64,000 bases of DNA from Amycolatopsis sp. GM8. GTDB taxonomy: Bacteria; Actinomycetota; Actinomycetes; Mycobacteriales; Pseudonocardiaceae. The stretch covers positions 180,332 through 244,331 of the forward strand of contig NZ_JAJKFK010000009.1 in NCBI RefSeq assembly GCF_021653975.1, read 5' to 3'. Every line of letters begins with the position of its first letter. The stretch's first letter is position 1. Of this stretch, positions 57,265-64,000 are shown piece by piece. A program made the translations under genes and the position numbers. Under the pieces are notes generated by a model. It saw only the letters and a program-made list of their open reading frames with translations. It was not told where the DNA came from and did not search any database.

Positions 57265-60216
57265 TTGTTCGGTCGCCGTAAGGACCGGGAGCACGACGCG
57301 GGCGGCGCCACCCAGTGGCAGCCGCGGCCCGGTCGTGGCGTGCCGCCGAATGCCCAGAGAGCCCAGCCGAAGCAGGGCAGGCGGTTGCCGGGGGAGCAGG
57401 CCATCCCGAGCTACACCCCGTCCATCGCCGCCCGCAGCATCGACGGCCACCTGGTCCGCACCGGGCACGAGGTGTACGCGTGGTACCGGCTGGCCCCGCA
57501 GCGCTGGTCGTTCCGGTCCGACTCGCAGCGCCGTGACCTGATCGCCGCGATCGCCGGGCAGTATGCGGAGCTGCAGGGCCGCTGGCTGCACCTGCGGGTG
57601 ACGACCCGGCCGTACCCGATCCGGATGTGGGCCGAGGCGCATGTGCACAACGCGGTCGGCCGTCCCCGGGACACGCCGGGCACGCTGTCCTTCGACGACT
57701 ACCTGATCGGCGAGCAGCAGCAGCTCATGGGCCGCTCGATGGCCGAGAAAGAGGTCTACCTCGGGGTCCAGGTGCAGACCCGCCGGATGGTGGACCGCGC
57801 GGTGGAGAGCGCCGCGCCGCTGCTGCGCCGGATCCTGCCGGAGGCCGTGGACGCCGAGCTGACCGCGCTGGACTCCGAGGTCGAGCACCTCGACCAGGTC
57901 ATCGGCTCGTCGGGGCTGGAGGGCCGTCCGGTGCACGCCGAGGAGATGTCCTGGCTGATGCACCGGTCCTGCTCGCTCGGCCTGCCCGCGCCCCGCAACA
58001 TGCCCGCGGTGCCGGGCGCGGAATGGGAGCCGGAGGACCTGGCGAGTTTCACCGACGCGGCGGACTTCCACGCCGACCCGTACGCGCCGACGCTGACCGT
58101 GCGCGGGCGCACCGGGTCGAACGCCGGGGTGCGCCGCCATCTCGCGGTGCTGACCGTCGGCCAGATGCACGGCCTGCAGATCCCCGAGGTGGACGACCCG
58201 TGGGTGCAGCACGCGGACCGGCTGCCGGCTTCGGTCGAGTGGTCCGCCCGGATCTACGTGCGCCGCCCGGAAGAGGTGGCGGGTGAGCTGCAGCGCCAGA
58301 TGAACAAGGTGCGTTCGCAGGTCAAGCACTACACCGACGAGCACGAGCTGGAACCGCCGCAATCGCTTTCGCGCCAGGCGTCCCGGGTGCTCGAGATCGA
58401 CGACGAGATGACGTCGGGTTTCACCGCGCTGGCCACCCGGGTGCGTTCGTGGTGGCGGCTGGCGGTGTCGGGCCCGACCGAGCGCGACGCGCTGCGCCTG
58501 GCCCAGCAACTGCTGGACCTGTACAAGCCGAAGATCGCGATCGAGCATCCCGAGGCGCAGTACGCGATGGCCCGCGAGTTCATCCCGGGCGAGCCGCTCT
58601 CGTCCGCGGCGTACATGCGCCGCGGTTCCGTCGTGTGGGCGGCCGCGGCGGTGCCGACGGCGACCGCGGAGGTCGGTGACCGGCGCGGCATCCTGCTCGG
58701 CGAGACGGTCACCGCGACCCGGCGGCCGGTGGCCTGGGACCCGTGGATGGCGCAGGAGATCCGCGACGGCTCGGGGCTGACCGCGATGGTCGCCGGCCTC
58801 GGTGGCGGCAAGTCGTTCCTCGGTGGCGGCATCGTCTACAAGACCCTGCGCGCGGGTGCGAGCTGGACGCTGCTCGACCCGTCGGGTCCGCTGTCGCGGC
58901 TGTGCGACCTGCCGGAGATCAAGCCGTACGCGCGGCCGATCAACCTGCTCAACGCCCAGCCCGGAATCCTCAACCCGTACCGGGTGGTCGCCGAGCCGCA
59001 GCTCGAACACTTCCTCGACGAGGAGAACCCGGAGCGGGCGTGGCGGCGCGAGCGCGCGCTGGCCGGGGCCACCCGGCGGCGGCTCGTGCTCGACGTGCTG
59101 GCCGGGATCCTGCCGTACGAGGTGGCACGCATGCCGCAGAGCCGGATCGTGCTGCTGCGCGCGGTCCGCGCGGTCGGTGGCCGTTACGACGCCGACCCGG
59201 GGCAGGTCATCGACGCGCTGCGCCGGGACTCCAGCGAGCATCACGAGCACGCGGTCGTGGTCGCGGACTTCCTCGACGAGATGCGCGAGCGAATGTCCTT
59301 GCTCATCCCGGAAAACGACGCCGACCCGTACTCCGAGGGCCGCGACGACCGGCTGACCGTGCTGACCATGGCGGGGCTGACCCTGCCGAAGGACGGCGTC
59401 GGCCGCGAGCACTGGACCGACGCCGAGGCGCTCGGTGTCGAGATGCTGAACCTGGCGGCGTGGCTGACTCAGCGGTCGGTCTACGAGAAGCCGAAGGACC
59501 AGCGCAAGGGCGTCTGGATCGACGAGGCGTTCTTCCTGTCCGAGGTGCCGACGGGGCGGGTGCTGATGAACCGGTTCGCCCGTGACTCGCGGAAATGGAA
59601 CGTCCGGGTGCTGCTGTCCTCGCAGATCCCGGCGGACTTCCTGAAGATCCAGGGTTTCGTGGCGCTGCTGGACTCGGTGTTCGTCGGCCGCCTCGACGAC
59701 GACGAGGCGCAGGCGGATGCGTTGCGGCTGCTGAAGGTTCCGGTCGGGGTCGGCTACGAGCAGGTCGTCGCCGCGCTCGGCCGGCGGCCCGGCGCGCACC
59801 GGGACGCCGAGCGCGACCGCGAGCCGCGGCAATTCATCTTCGGTGACGGCGCGGGTGGCGTGGAGCGGATCCGGGTCGACTTCTCCGGGCCGCACCTGGA
59901 ACATCTGCGTGCCGCGATGGACACCACACCCGGTTCGAAGGACGCGTTGCCCGCGGACAACCGCGCGGCACGCGAGGCCGAGCAGCAGCAGAAGGCCCAG
60001 TACGTGCCGGCCCCGCCACCGGACGACGACGAGCTGGAACAGGATCTGGAGCTGGCGGCCGAACGCGAGGTCGGCCTGACCGAGGAGCAGTTGCTCGCCG
60101 AGGAGGTGCCGGGTGCTTCGAACGGCGCCGCGACGAGCACCGAGAACGGCGCCGAGCCAGAGGGGGAACACGCGACCGCGGGTAAGCGGGGCGGTCACGG
60201 CCGGGACGCCGCATGA
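57265..60216 (+). CDS. VirB4/TraC-like ATPase of the secretion-like operon
   Basis: A 983-residue cytosolic ATPase. The N-terminal half (about 1-480) has the mixed domain typical of VirB4-like proteins. The motor has Walker A AGLGGGKSFLGGG near residue 513, Walker B GVWIDEAFFL near 753, and VRVLLSSQIPADFLKIQG near 790, the VirB4 arginine/glutamine motif region. The C-terminal tail is acidic. It should energise assembly or substrate passage through the channel. TTG at 57265 has GAGGAGG seven bases upstream and is three bases after the previous stop. The stop overlaps the next ATG. Confidence 0.82.
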   Translation: MFGRRKDREHDAGGATQWQPRPGRGVPPNAQRAQPKQGRRLPGEQAIPSYTPSIAARSIDGHLVRTGHEVYAWYRLAPQRWSFRSDSQRRDLIAAIAGQYAELQGRWLHLRVTTRPYPIRMWAEAHVHNAVGRPRDTPGTLSFDDYLIGEQQQLMGRSMAEKEVYLGVQVQTRRMVDRAVESAAPLLRRILPEAVDAELTALDSEVEHLDQVIGSSGLEGRPVHAEEMSWLMHRSCSLGLPAPRNMPAVPGAEWEPEDLASFTDAADFHADPYAPTLTVRGRTGSNAGVRRHLAVLTVGQMHGLQIPEVDDPWVQHADRLPASVEWSARIYVRRPEEVAGELQRQMNKVRSQVKHYTDEHELEPPQSLSRQASRVLEIDDEMTSGFTALATRVRSWWRLAVSGPTERDALRLAQQLLDLYKPKIAIEHPEAQYAMAREFIPGEPLSSAAYMRRGSVVWAAAAVPTATAEVGDRRGILLGETVTATRRPVAWDPWMAQEIRDGSGLTAMVAGLGGGKSFLGGGIVYKTLRAGASWTLLDPSGPLSRLCDLPEIKPYARPINLLNAQPGILNPYRVVAEPQLEHFLDEENPERAWRRERALAGATRRRLVLDVLAGILPYEVARMPQSRIVLLRAVRAVGGRYDADPGQVIDALRRDSSEHHEHAVVVADFLDEMRERMSLLIPENDADPYSEGRDDRLTVLTMAGLTLPKDGVGREHWTDAEALGVEMLNLAAWLTQRSVYEKPKDQRKGVWIDEAFFLSEVPTGRVLMNRFARDSRKWNVRVLLSSQIPADFLKIQGFVALLDSVFVGRLDDDEAQADALRLLKVPVGVGYEQVVAALGRRPGAHRDAERDREPRQFIFGDGAGGVERIRVDFSGPHLEHLRAAMDTTPGSKDALPADNRAAREAEQQQKAQYVPAPPPDDDELEQDLELAAEREVGLTEEQLLAEEVPGASNGAATSTENGAEPEGEHATAGKRGGHGRDAA

Positions 60217-62279
60217 CGACCCTCCTCACGCTCGGTGGAGTGCTGGCCTTCTCCTGGGGCTGGTACGCCTTCAAGGGTTTCGTGCGCCGTGGCGGGTTCC
60301 GGGGCAAGCGTCCCGGGCGGTGGGCCACGATGGTCGCCGTCGCGTTGCTGGTCGGTCTGCAGGCCGTAGCCACCGCGCCGGCCGCGTCGGCCGCGGCGTG
60401 CGGTGAGGCGCCGACGCCGGAGCGGCCGGGCTCGGGCATGGTCGGCGCGATCGACCCGCCGGCCACACACGGCGAGAACGGCAGCGCGTACCTGGACTAC
60501 AGCTACGCCGGGATGGTCTGGTACGTCTACCAGACCGACTGCAGCCCGTTGTCCGGCATCACGAGCCCGAACTCGACGATCGACACCTGGGCCGGCAACG
60601 AGATGTTCGACATCGGCAAGAACATCGTCGGTGCCACGAACTCCTTGCACTACACGGTGATGGAGGGCGGGCTGCTCAACCCGATCTACGGAGCGGTGAA
60701 GAGCGGCGCGGAGAAGGTCTACAACAACATCTACGCCCAGCTGTTCGGGCTCGCGGCACTGATCCTCGCGATCCTGATGTTCCGCAACATCTGGCGCGGC
60801 GATCTGTCCACAGTGTCCAAACGCGCGCTCTACGGGCTCGGCGCGGTGTGGCTCGCCGCGTCCTCGCTCGCGATGCTGAGATATTTCGATCCCATCGACA
60901 AAGCGATCGTCCAGACCACCACGAACATCCAGGCGGGGTTCGTGGACGACTCGGGCAATCGCGTGGTCCGCGAGATCCTGCCCACCGAGCTGCACACCCA
61001 GGTCGTCTACAACAACTGGCTGCGCGGCGAGTTCGGCGCGCCGGACGCCGCGCAGGCGACCCAGTTCGGCCGGCCGCTGCTGGACGCGCAGGCGTTCACC
61101 TGGGACCAGGTGCGCAACGGCGACGATGCGAACCAGGCCGTGGTGGACTCGAAAAAGGCCGCGTACAAGAACATCGCGGGCCAGCTCGGTACCGCCACGC
61201 CGTACTTCACCGGCGAAGGCGGCAGCCGTACCGGTTCCGGTTTTCTCGCGCTGCTGCAGAGTCTCGTGTACGCGCTGTTCCAGTTGGTGGCCAAGGCTTC
61301 CGTGCTGCTCGCCCAGGTGCTGATCCGGCTGTTCGCGCTGACCGCGCCGCTGATCGGCCTGGTCGCGCTGGTGCACCACGACATCCTGCGCCGGGTGGGC
61401 AAGGTGCTCGGCGGCGTCGGGTTCAACCTGATCGTGCTCGCGGTGCTCGCCGGTGTGCATTCCTTGCTGCTGCAGGCGATCTTCGGCGCGGGCAACTCGC
61501 TGTCGATGCTGACGCAGATGGCACTGGCCGGTCTGGTGACCGTGCTGCTGTTCCTCATCGGCCGCCCGGTCCGGCGGTTGTGGCAGATGGTGGAGATGTC
61601 CGTCGGCATGGTCGGTTCGTCGATTCCGGCGCCCAGCGGCGGGATCTTCTCGCGGTTCCGCCGCAAGCCGGGGCCGACACCGCAGGACGAGTTCTGGCAG
61701 GGCGTCCGCGACGCGGACGACAGCGATGTGGAGACCCGTGGGCCGATCGGCGCGACGGCCGGTGGCGGCCGCTACCGCCCGGAGGCGACGATCTTCGCGA
61801 ACTCGCAGCGGCTCGACGGCGCCGGTTCGATGGCCGCGCGCCCGGCCGCCGCGTGGTCCGGCGCGCCGTGGCCGGGCGGGGGAGCGTTGTCCGGTAACGG
61901 AAACCGGCCCGCGCTGCCGTCCGGTGGCGGGCCCGGGGTGTACCCGTCGTACGGGCCGGGCGGCGGTGGTCAGGACCACTACGTGTACTCGGCACCGCCG
62001 GGTACCACCCGTCGTTCGGACGCCGGCTGGGTGCCACCGCAGCCGCAGAGCCGGCGCGTGGACACCTCGCCCGTGTTCAACCGGGACGATCTGCCGGACT
62101 CGGTCGTCGTCCCGTCGCGGATGCGGTCGACGCCCGCGGCGCCCTTCGTGCCGGCGCAGCAACCGCGCCGCGCCGAGCGCGAACTCGTCGGCGGCAAACC
62201 GGTGCACGTGATCTACCGGCCGTCCCGCGGAATCGAGGTGCGCGAGGAACCGCGCGACACCGATCAAGTCGTGAGGTAA
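60213..62279 (+). CDS. TrbL/VirB6-like polytopic membrane protein
   Basis: A 688-residue protein: an N-terminal helix, a second cleavable-looking segment (MVAVALLVGLQAVATAPAASA), an extracytoplasmic region with few Cys (ACGE, TDCSP), then helices at about residues 170-190, 205-225, 345-375, 380-395, 405-430 and 440-455. A Pro/Gly/Arg-rich cytosolic tail of about 200 residues follows. The large extracytoplasmic loop between helices and the late cluster of helices match TrbL/VirB6 channel proteins. ATG overlaps the ATPase stop. Confidence 0.75.
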   Translation: MTTLLTLGGVLAFSWGWYAFKGFVRRGGFRGKRPGRWATMVAVALLVGLQAVATAPAASAAACGEAPTPERPGSGMVGAIDPPATHGENGSAYLDYSYAGMVWYVYQTDCSPLSGITSPNSTIDTWAGNEMFDIGKNIVGATNSLHYTVMEGGLLNPIYGAVKSGAEKVYNNIYAQLFGLAALILAILMFRNIWRGDLSTVSKRALYGLGAVWLAASSLAMLRYFDPIDKAIVQTTTNIQAGFVDDSGNRVVREILPTELHTQVVYNNWLRGEFGAPDAAQATQFGRPLLDAQAFTWDQVRNGDDANQAVVDSKKAAYKNIAGQLGTATPYFTGEGGSRTGSGFLALLQSLVYALFQLVAKASVLLAQVLIRLFALTAPLIGLVALVHHDILRRVGKVLGGVGFNLIVLAVLAGVHSLLLQAIFGAGNSLSMLTQMALAGLVTVLLFLIGRPVRRLWQMVEMSVGMVGSSIPAPSGGIFSRFRRKPGPTPQDEFWQGVRDADDSDVETRGPIGATAGGGRYRPEATIFANSQRLDGAGSMAARPAAAWSGAPWPGGGALSGNGNRPALPSGGGPGVYPSYGPGGGGQDHYVYSAPPGTTRRSDAGWVPPQPQSRRVDTSPVFNRDDLPDSVVVPSRMRSTPAAPFVPAQQPRRAERELVGGKPVHVIYRPSRGIEVREEPRDTDQVVR

Positions 62280-62282
62280 GAG

Positions 62283-62882
62283 ATGCCGATCAGGACCAAC
62301 CGCGGGCGGGCCGCGGTCTACCGCCGCCTGTGGGGTTTTCCCCTGCGCTCGCCGCGGCATCTCGCCGGGACCGCGATCGCGGTCGCGATCCTCGTGCTGG
62401 CCATCGGGCTCGTGGTGCCACAGCTGCTGGGGCCCGGGCAGCGCAGCACCGTCACCCCGGCCCGGATCCCGGACCCGGCGTCGACGGCGGCGCCCCGCCC
62501 GGCGAGCGGCTCGTCCTCGGCCCCGATGTCGACGAGGCTGACCGCGCCGCTGGTGCAGCCGACGTCCGCGGCGCCGAACCCGGAGGCGCTGAACATCGCG
62601 AAGCTGTGGGCGCAGGCGTGGGTGAACCACCCGGCCGGGATCACGAACGCGCAGTGGCTGGACGGGCTCCGCCCTTACACCACCGACGAGTTCCTGCCGC
62701 AGATGTCCACAGTGGACCCGTCGAACATCCCGGCGAGCAAGGTGACCGGTGACCCGAGCGCCGCCCAGTCCTACACCAGTTCCGTCCTCGTCGTCGTGCC
62801 CACCGATGGGCCCAAGCTCAGCATCACCGTCGCGCAGACCCCCGCCGGGTGGCGGGTGGCCGAGTACGACCAGGCGAGCTGA
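62283..62882 (+). CDS. VirB8/TcpC-like single-span protein
   Basis: A 199-residue protein: basic cytosolic start, one helix (AGTAIAVAILVLAIGLVVPQL), a Pro/Ser/Ala linker, then a small extracytoplasmic domain (about 95-199) with IAKLWAQAWVNHPAGITNAQWLDGLRPYTTDEFL and a beta-rich end (SVLVVVPTDGPKLSITVAQTPAGWRVAEYDQA). This NTF2-like layout is that of VirB8/TcpC channel scaffolds. Three bases after the TrbL-like stop. Contains one perfect-palindrome copy of the dispersed word at 62705. Confidence 0.68.
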   Translation: MPIRTNRGRAAVYRRLWGFPLRSPRHLAGTAIAVAILVLAIGLVVPQLLGPGQRSTVTPARIPDPASTAAPRPASGSSSAPMSTRLTAPLVQPTSAAPNPEALNIAKLWAQAWVNHPAGITNAQWLDGLRPYTTDEFLPQMSTVDPSNIPASKVTGDPSAAQSYTSSVLVVVPTDGPKLSITVAQTPAGWRVAEYDQAS

Positions 62883-62884
62883 GT

Positions 62885-63883
62885 ATGCGGCTCGGGGTAC
62901 TGATCGGGGTGGTGGTCGCTGTGCTCTTCGCGGGTGTGCTGACCGCCGGCGTCGTGGTGAAGGTGGTCACCGACCAGCAGGCCGCGCAGGCGCAGGCGGT
63001 GCAGAACACCAGCTGCGACGCGGCGATCGGCCCGACCAGCCCCGGCCAGGCACAGACCGCGCAGGGTCAGGCGCAGGGCCTCGACGGCGACCAGCGGCAG
63101 ATCGTGCAGCAGATCGTGGACATCGGCAAGCAGCGCAAGCTGTCGCCGCGGGCGTGGCAGATCGCGATCCAGGCGGGCATGACCGAGTCGGGCCTGCGGA
63201 ACCTCGCCTACGGCGACCGCGACTCGCTGGGCATCTTCCAGATGCGGCCGTCGATGGGCTGGGGCAGCGTGCCGCAGTTGCAGGACATCGGGTACGAGAT
63301 CAACAAGTTCTACGACGTGCTGCTCGCGGTGCCGGGCTGGGACCAGCAGCGGCCGGGTTCCTCCGCGCAGGCCGTCGAGCGTTCCGCGTTCCCCGAGCGG
63401 TATCACCGCTGGGAGCCGATGGCGGCATATCTCGTGGAGAACGTCGGTCAGGTGGCGGACATGGTCGGCTGCGGGCAGAGCGCCGGGCTGGCGCTGCCGC
63501 CGAACCAGGCCGCCGCGTCGGCGATCGCGTTCGCCTTGGGGGAGCAGGGAAAGCCGTACGTCTGGGGCGCGGAGGGGCCGGACTCCTACGACTGCTCGGG
63601 CCTGATGCTGCGCGCCTACCAGGCCGCCGGCATCACCCTCGACCGGGTGTCGCAGGACCAGTACCACGACGGCGCGCTGCTGCCCGCGCGCACCGCGCAG
63701 CCCGGTGATCTGCTGTTCTGGGCCTATGACCCGTCGAACCCGAACACGATTCACCATGTGGCGATGTACCTGGGTGATGGGAAGATAGTGGAGGCCCAGC
63801 AGACCGGCGTGCCGGTGCACGTCCGGTCGGTGTCGTTCGACGAGAGCGAGCTCGTGCCGCAGGCCGTGCGGCCGGGTGTGTGA
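62885..63883 (+). CDS. VirB1-like cell-wall hydrolase: lytic transglycosylase-type domain plus NlpC/P60
   Basis: A 332-residue exported enzyme with an N-terminal helix (LGVLIGVVVAVLFAGVLTAGVVV). A first domain (about 75-175) has WQIAIQAGMTESGLRNLAYGDRDSLGIFQMRPSMGWGS, where the Glu of TESGL and GIFQMRP match soluble lytic transglycosylase or lysozyme-like folds. The second, an NlpC/P60 endopeptidase (about 215-332), has YDCSGLMLRAY (catalytic Cys), NTIHHVAMYLGDG (catalytic His). It opens peptidoglycan so the apparatus can cross the wall. ATG at 62885, two bases after the previous stop. Confidence 0.87.
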   Translation: MRLGVLIGVVVAVLFAGVLTAGVVVKVVTDQQAAQAQAVQNTSCDAAIGPTSPGQAQTAQGQAQGLDGDQRQIVQQIVDIGKQRKLSPRAWQIAIQAGMTESGLRNLAYGDRDSLGIFQMRPSMGWGSVPQLQDIGYEINKFYDVLLAVPGWDQQRPGSSAQAVERSAFPERYHRWEPMAAYLVENVGQVADMVGCGQSAGLALPPNQAAASAIAFALGEQGKPYVWGAEGPDSYDCSGLMLRAYQAAGITLDRVSQDQYHDGALLPARTAQPGDLLFWAYDPSNPNTIHHVAMYLGDGKIVEAQQTGVPVHVRSVSFDESELVPQAVRPGV

Positions 63884-63898
63884 CCAACGGAGAGTTCT

Positions 63899-64000
63899 GT
63901 GGCCAAGAAATTCGGGAAGAAACGCAGCCCCGGCAAGGATCCGCGGGATCTCTTCGGCGCGCCCCCACCGCCGCCGCGGTCGGCCGCGCGCCCGGCGTCG
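63899..64000 (+). CDS. Next gene of the secretion-like operon, partial
   Basis: The first 34 codons read VAKKFGKKRSPGKDPRDLFGAPPPPPRSAARPAS: a strongly basic then Pro-rich N-terminus. GTG at 63899 has GGAGAG upstream and is 15 bases after the NlpC/P60 stop, so it belongs to the same transcript. Too little is visible to name it; a coupling-type ATPase or a further membrane component would be expected at this place. Confidence 0.7.
   Translation, partial: MAKKFGKKRSPGKDPRDLFGAPPPPPRSAARPAS

Noticed and set aside
56779..60198. A 1139-codon open frame on the minus strand
   Set aside because: It is exactly antisense to the VirB4-like gene, His/Arg/Gly-rich without domains; a third-position GC shadow.
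60195..62630. An 811-codon minus-strand frame across the TrbL-like gene
   Set aside because: Composition is Arg/His-rich shadow; the plus strand has membrane helices and tight gene coupling.
1..64000. tRNA, rRNA or insertion-sequence genes
   Set aside because: I looked for CCA-adjacent cloverleaf patterns, rRNA core words and transposase motifs (DDE, terminal repeats with duplications) and found none I could support.

Overview
The window is chromosomal DNA from a high-GC actinomycete. The evidence is dense, strongly G/C-ending codon use, frequent GTG and TTG starts, many 4-base ATGA/GTGA stop-start overlaps, an AdnAB helicase-nuclease pair, a type-A rnpB, and a cobD-SURF1-PtpA-Nif3-RNase H/phosphatase neighbourhood like that of mycobacteria. 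Together with the intergenic repeat style, this points to the Pseudonocardiaceae, most likely Amycolatopsis or a close relative. That placement is inference; no 16S gene is present.

Layout. (1) 1-2460: hydantoin/allantoin-type uptake (racemase and NCS1 permease) with a divergent GntR regulator and a near-perfect operator between them. (2) 2464-6872: small housekeeping genes: HTH_42, DUF3224, a WYL regulator coupled to a uroporphyrinogen-III synthase-like gene, a siderophore-interacting protein under an iron box, and an alkyltransferase-like protein. (3) 6940-13316: adnA-adnB. (4) 13326-15170: a decayed deazaflavin-type reductase, a TrkA-type K+ channel and a small membrane protein. (5) 15178-27478: a MoxR/DUF58/DUF4129/DUF4350/SpoIIM/RDD membrane cluster, flanked by two paralogous YpfJ-type zinc peptidases. 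It is interrupted at 21160-24393 by a cargo segment holding a dispersed palindromic repeat, a GH54 arabinofuranosidase, a GH18 chitinase with a perfect DasR-type palindrome, and a MazEF-like toxin-antitoxin pair. (6) 27943-41522: a dispersed phosphate-uptake region. It has pstC, pstA, a membrane-anchored PstS-like protein, a 908-residue anchored protein with PstS-like stretches, a sortase-fold protein lacking its catalytic residues, a HAF-repeat protein, a secreted PstS-like protein, a decayed divergent copy of it, a lytic transglycosylase and pstB. (7) 41566-53895: an M16 protease pair, NudC, gluconokinase and its regulator, cobD, SURF1, fructosamine kinase-like, PtpA-like, Nif3, a zinc-ribbon protein, RNase H/phosphatase and an ArsB-like permease. 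(8) 53913-56522: an SfnG-like monooxygenase, rnpB, a second copy of the palindromic repeat and a decayed SCO6745-family gene. (9) 56523-64000: a tightly packed operon resembling a chromosomal type IV secretion core (small membrane proteins, VirB4-like ATPase, VirB6/TrbL-like, VirB8-like, and a VirB1-like muramidase plus NlpC/P60 enzyme), running off the window.

Three signals are not explained by ordinary annotation. The first is a 13-base word, GTCCNNTGTGGAC, found 14 times, nearly always inside genes and often forcing rare T-ending codons. The second is the phosphate module with its dead sortase-fold protein. The third is the secretion-like operon. The first ~85 bases look like error-rich contig-end sequence.
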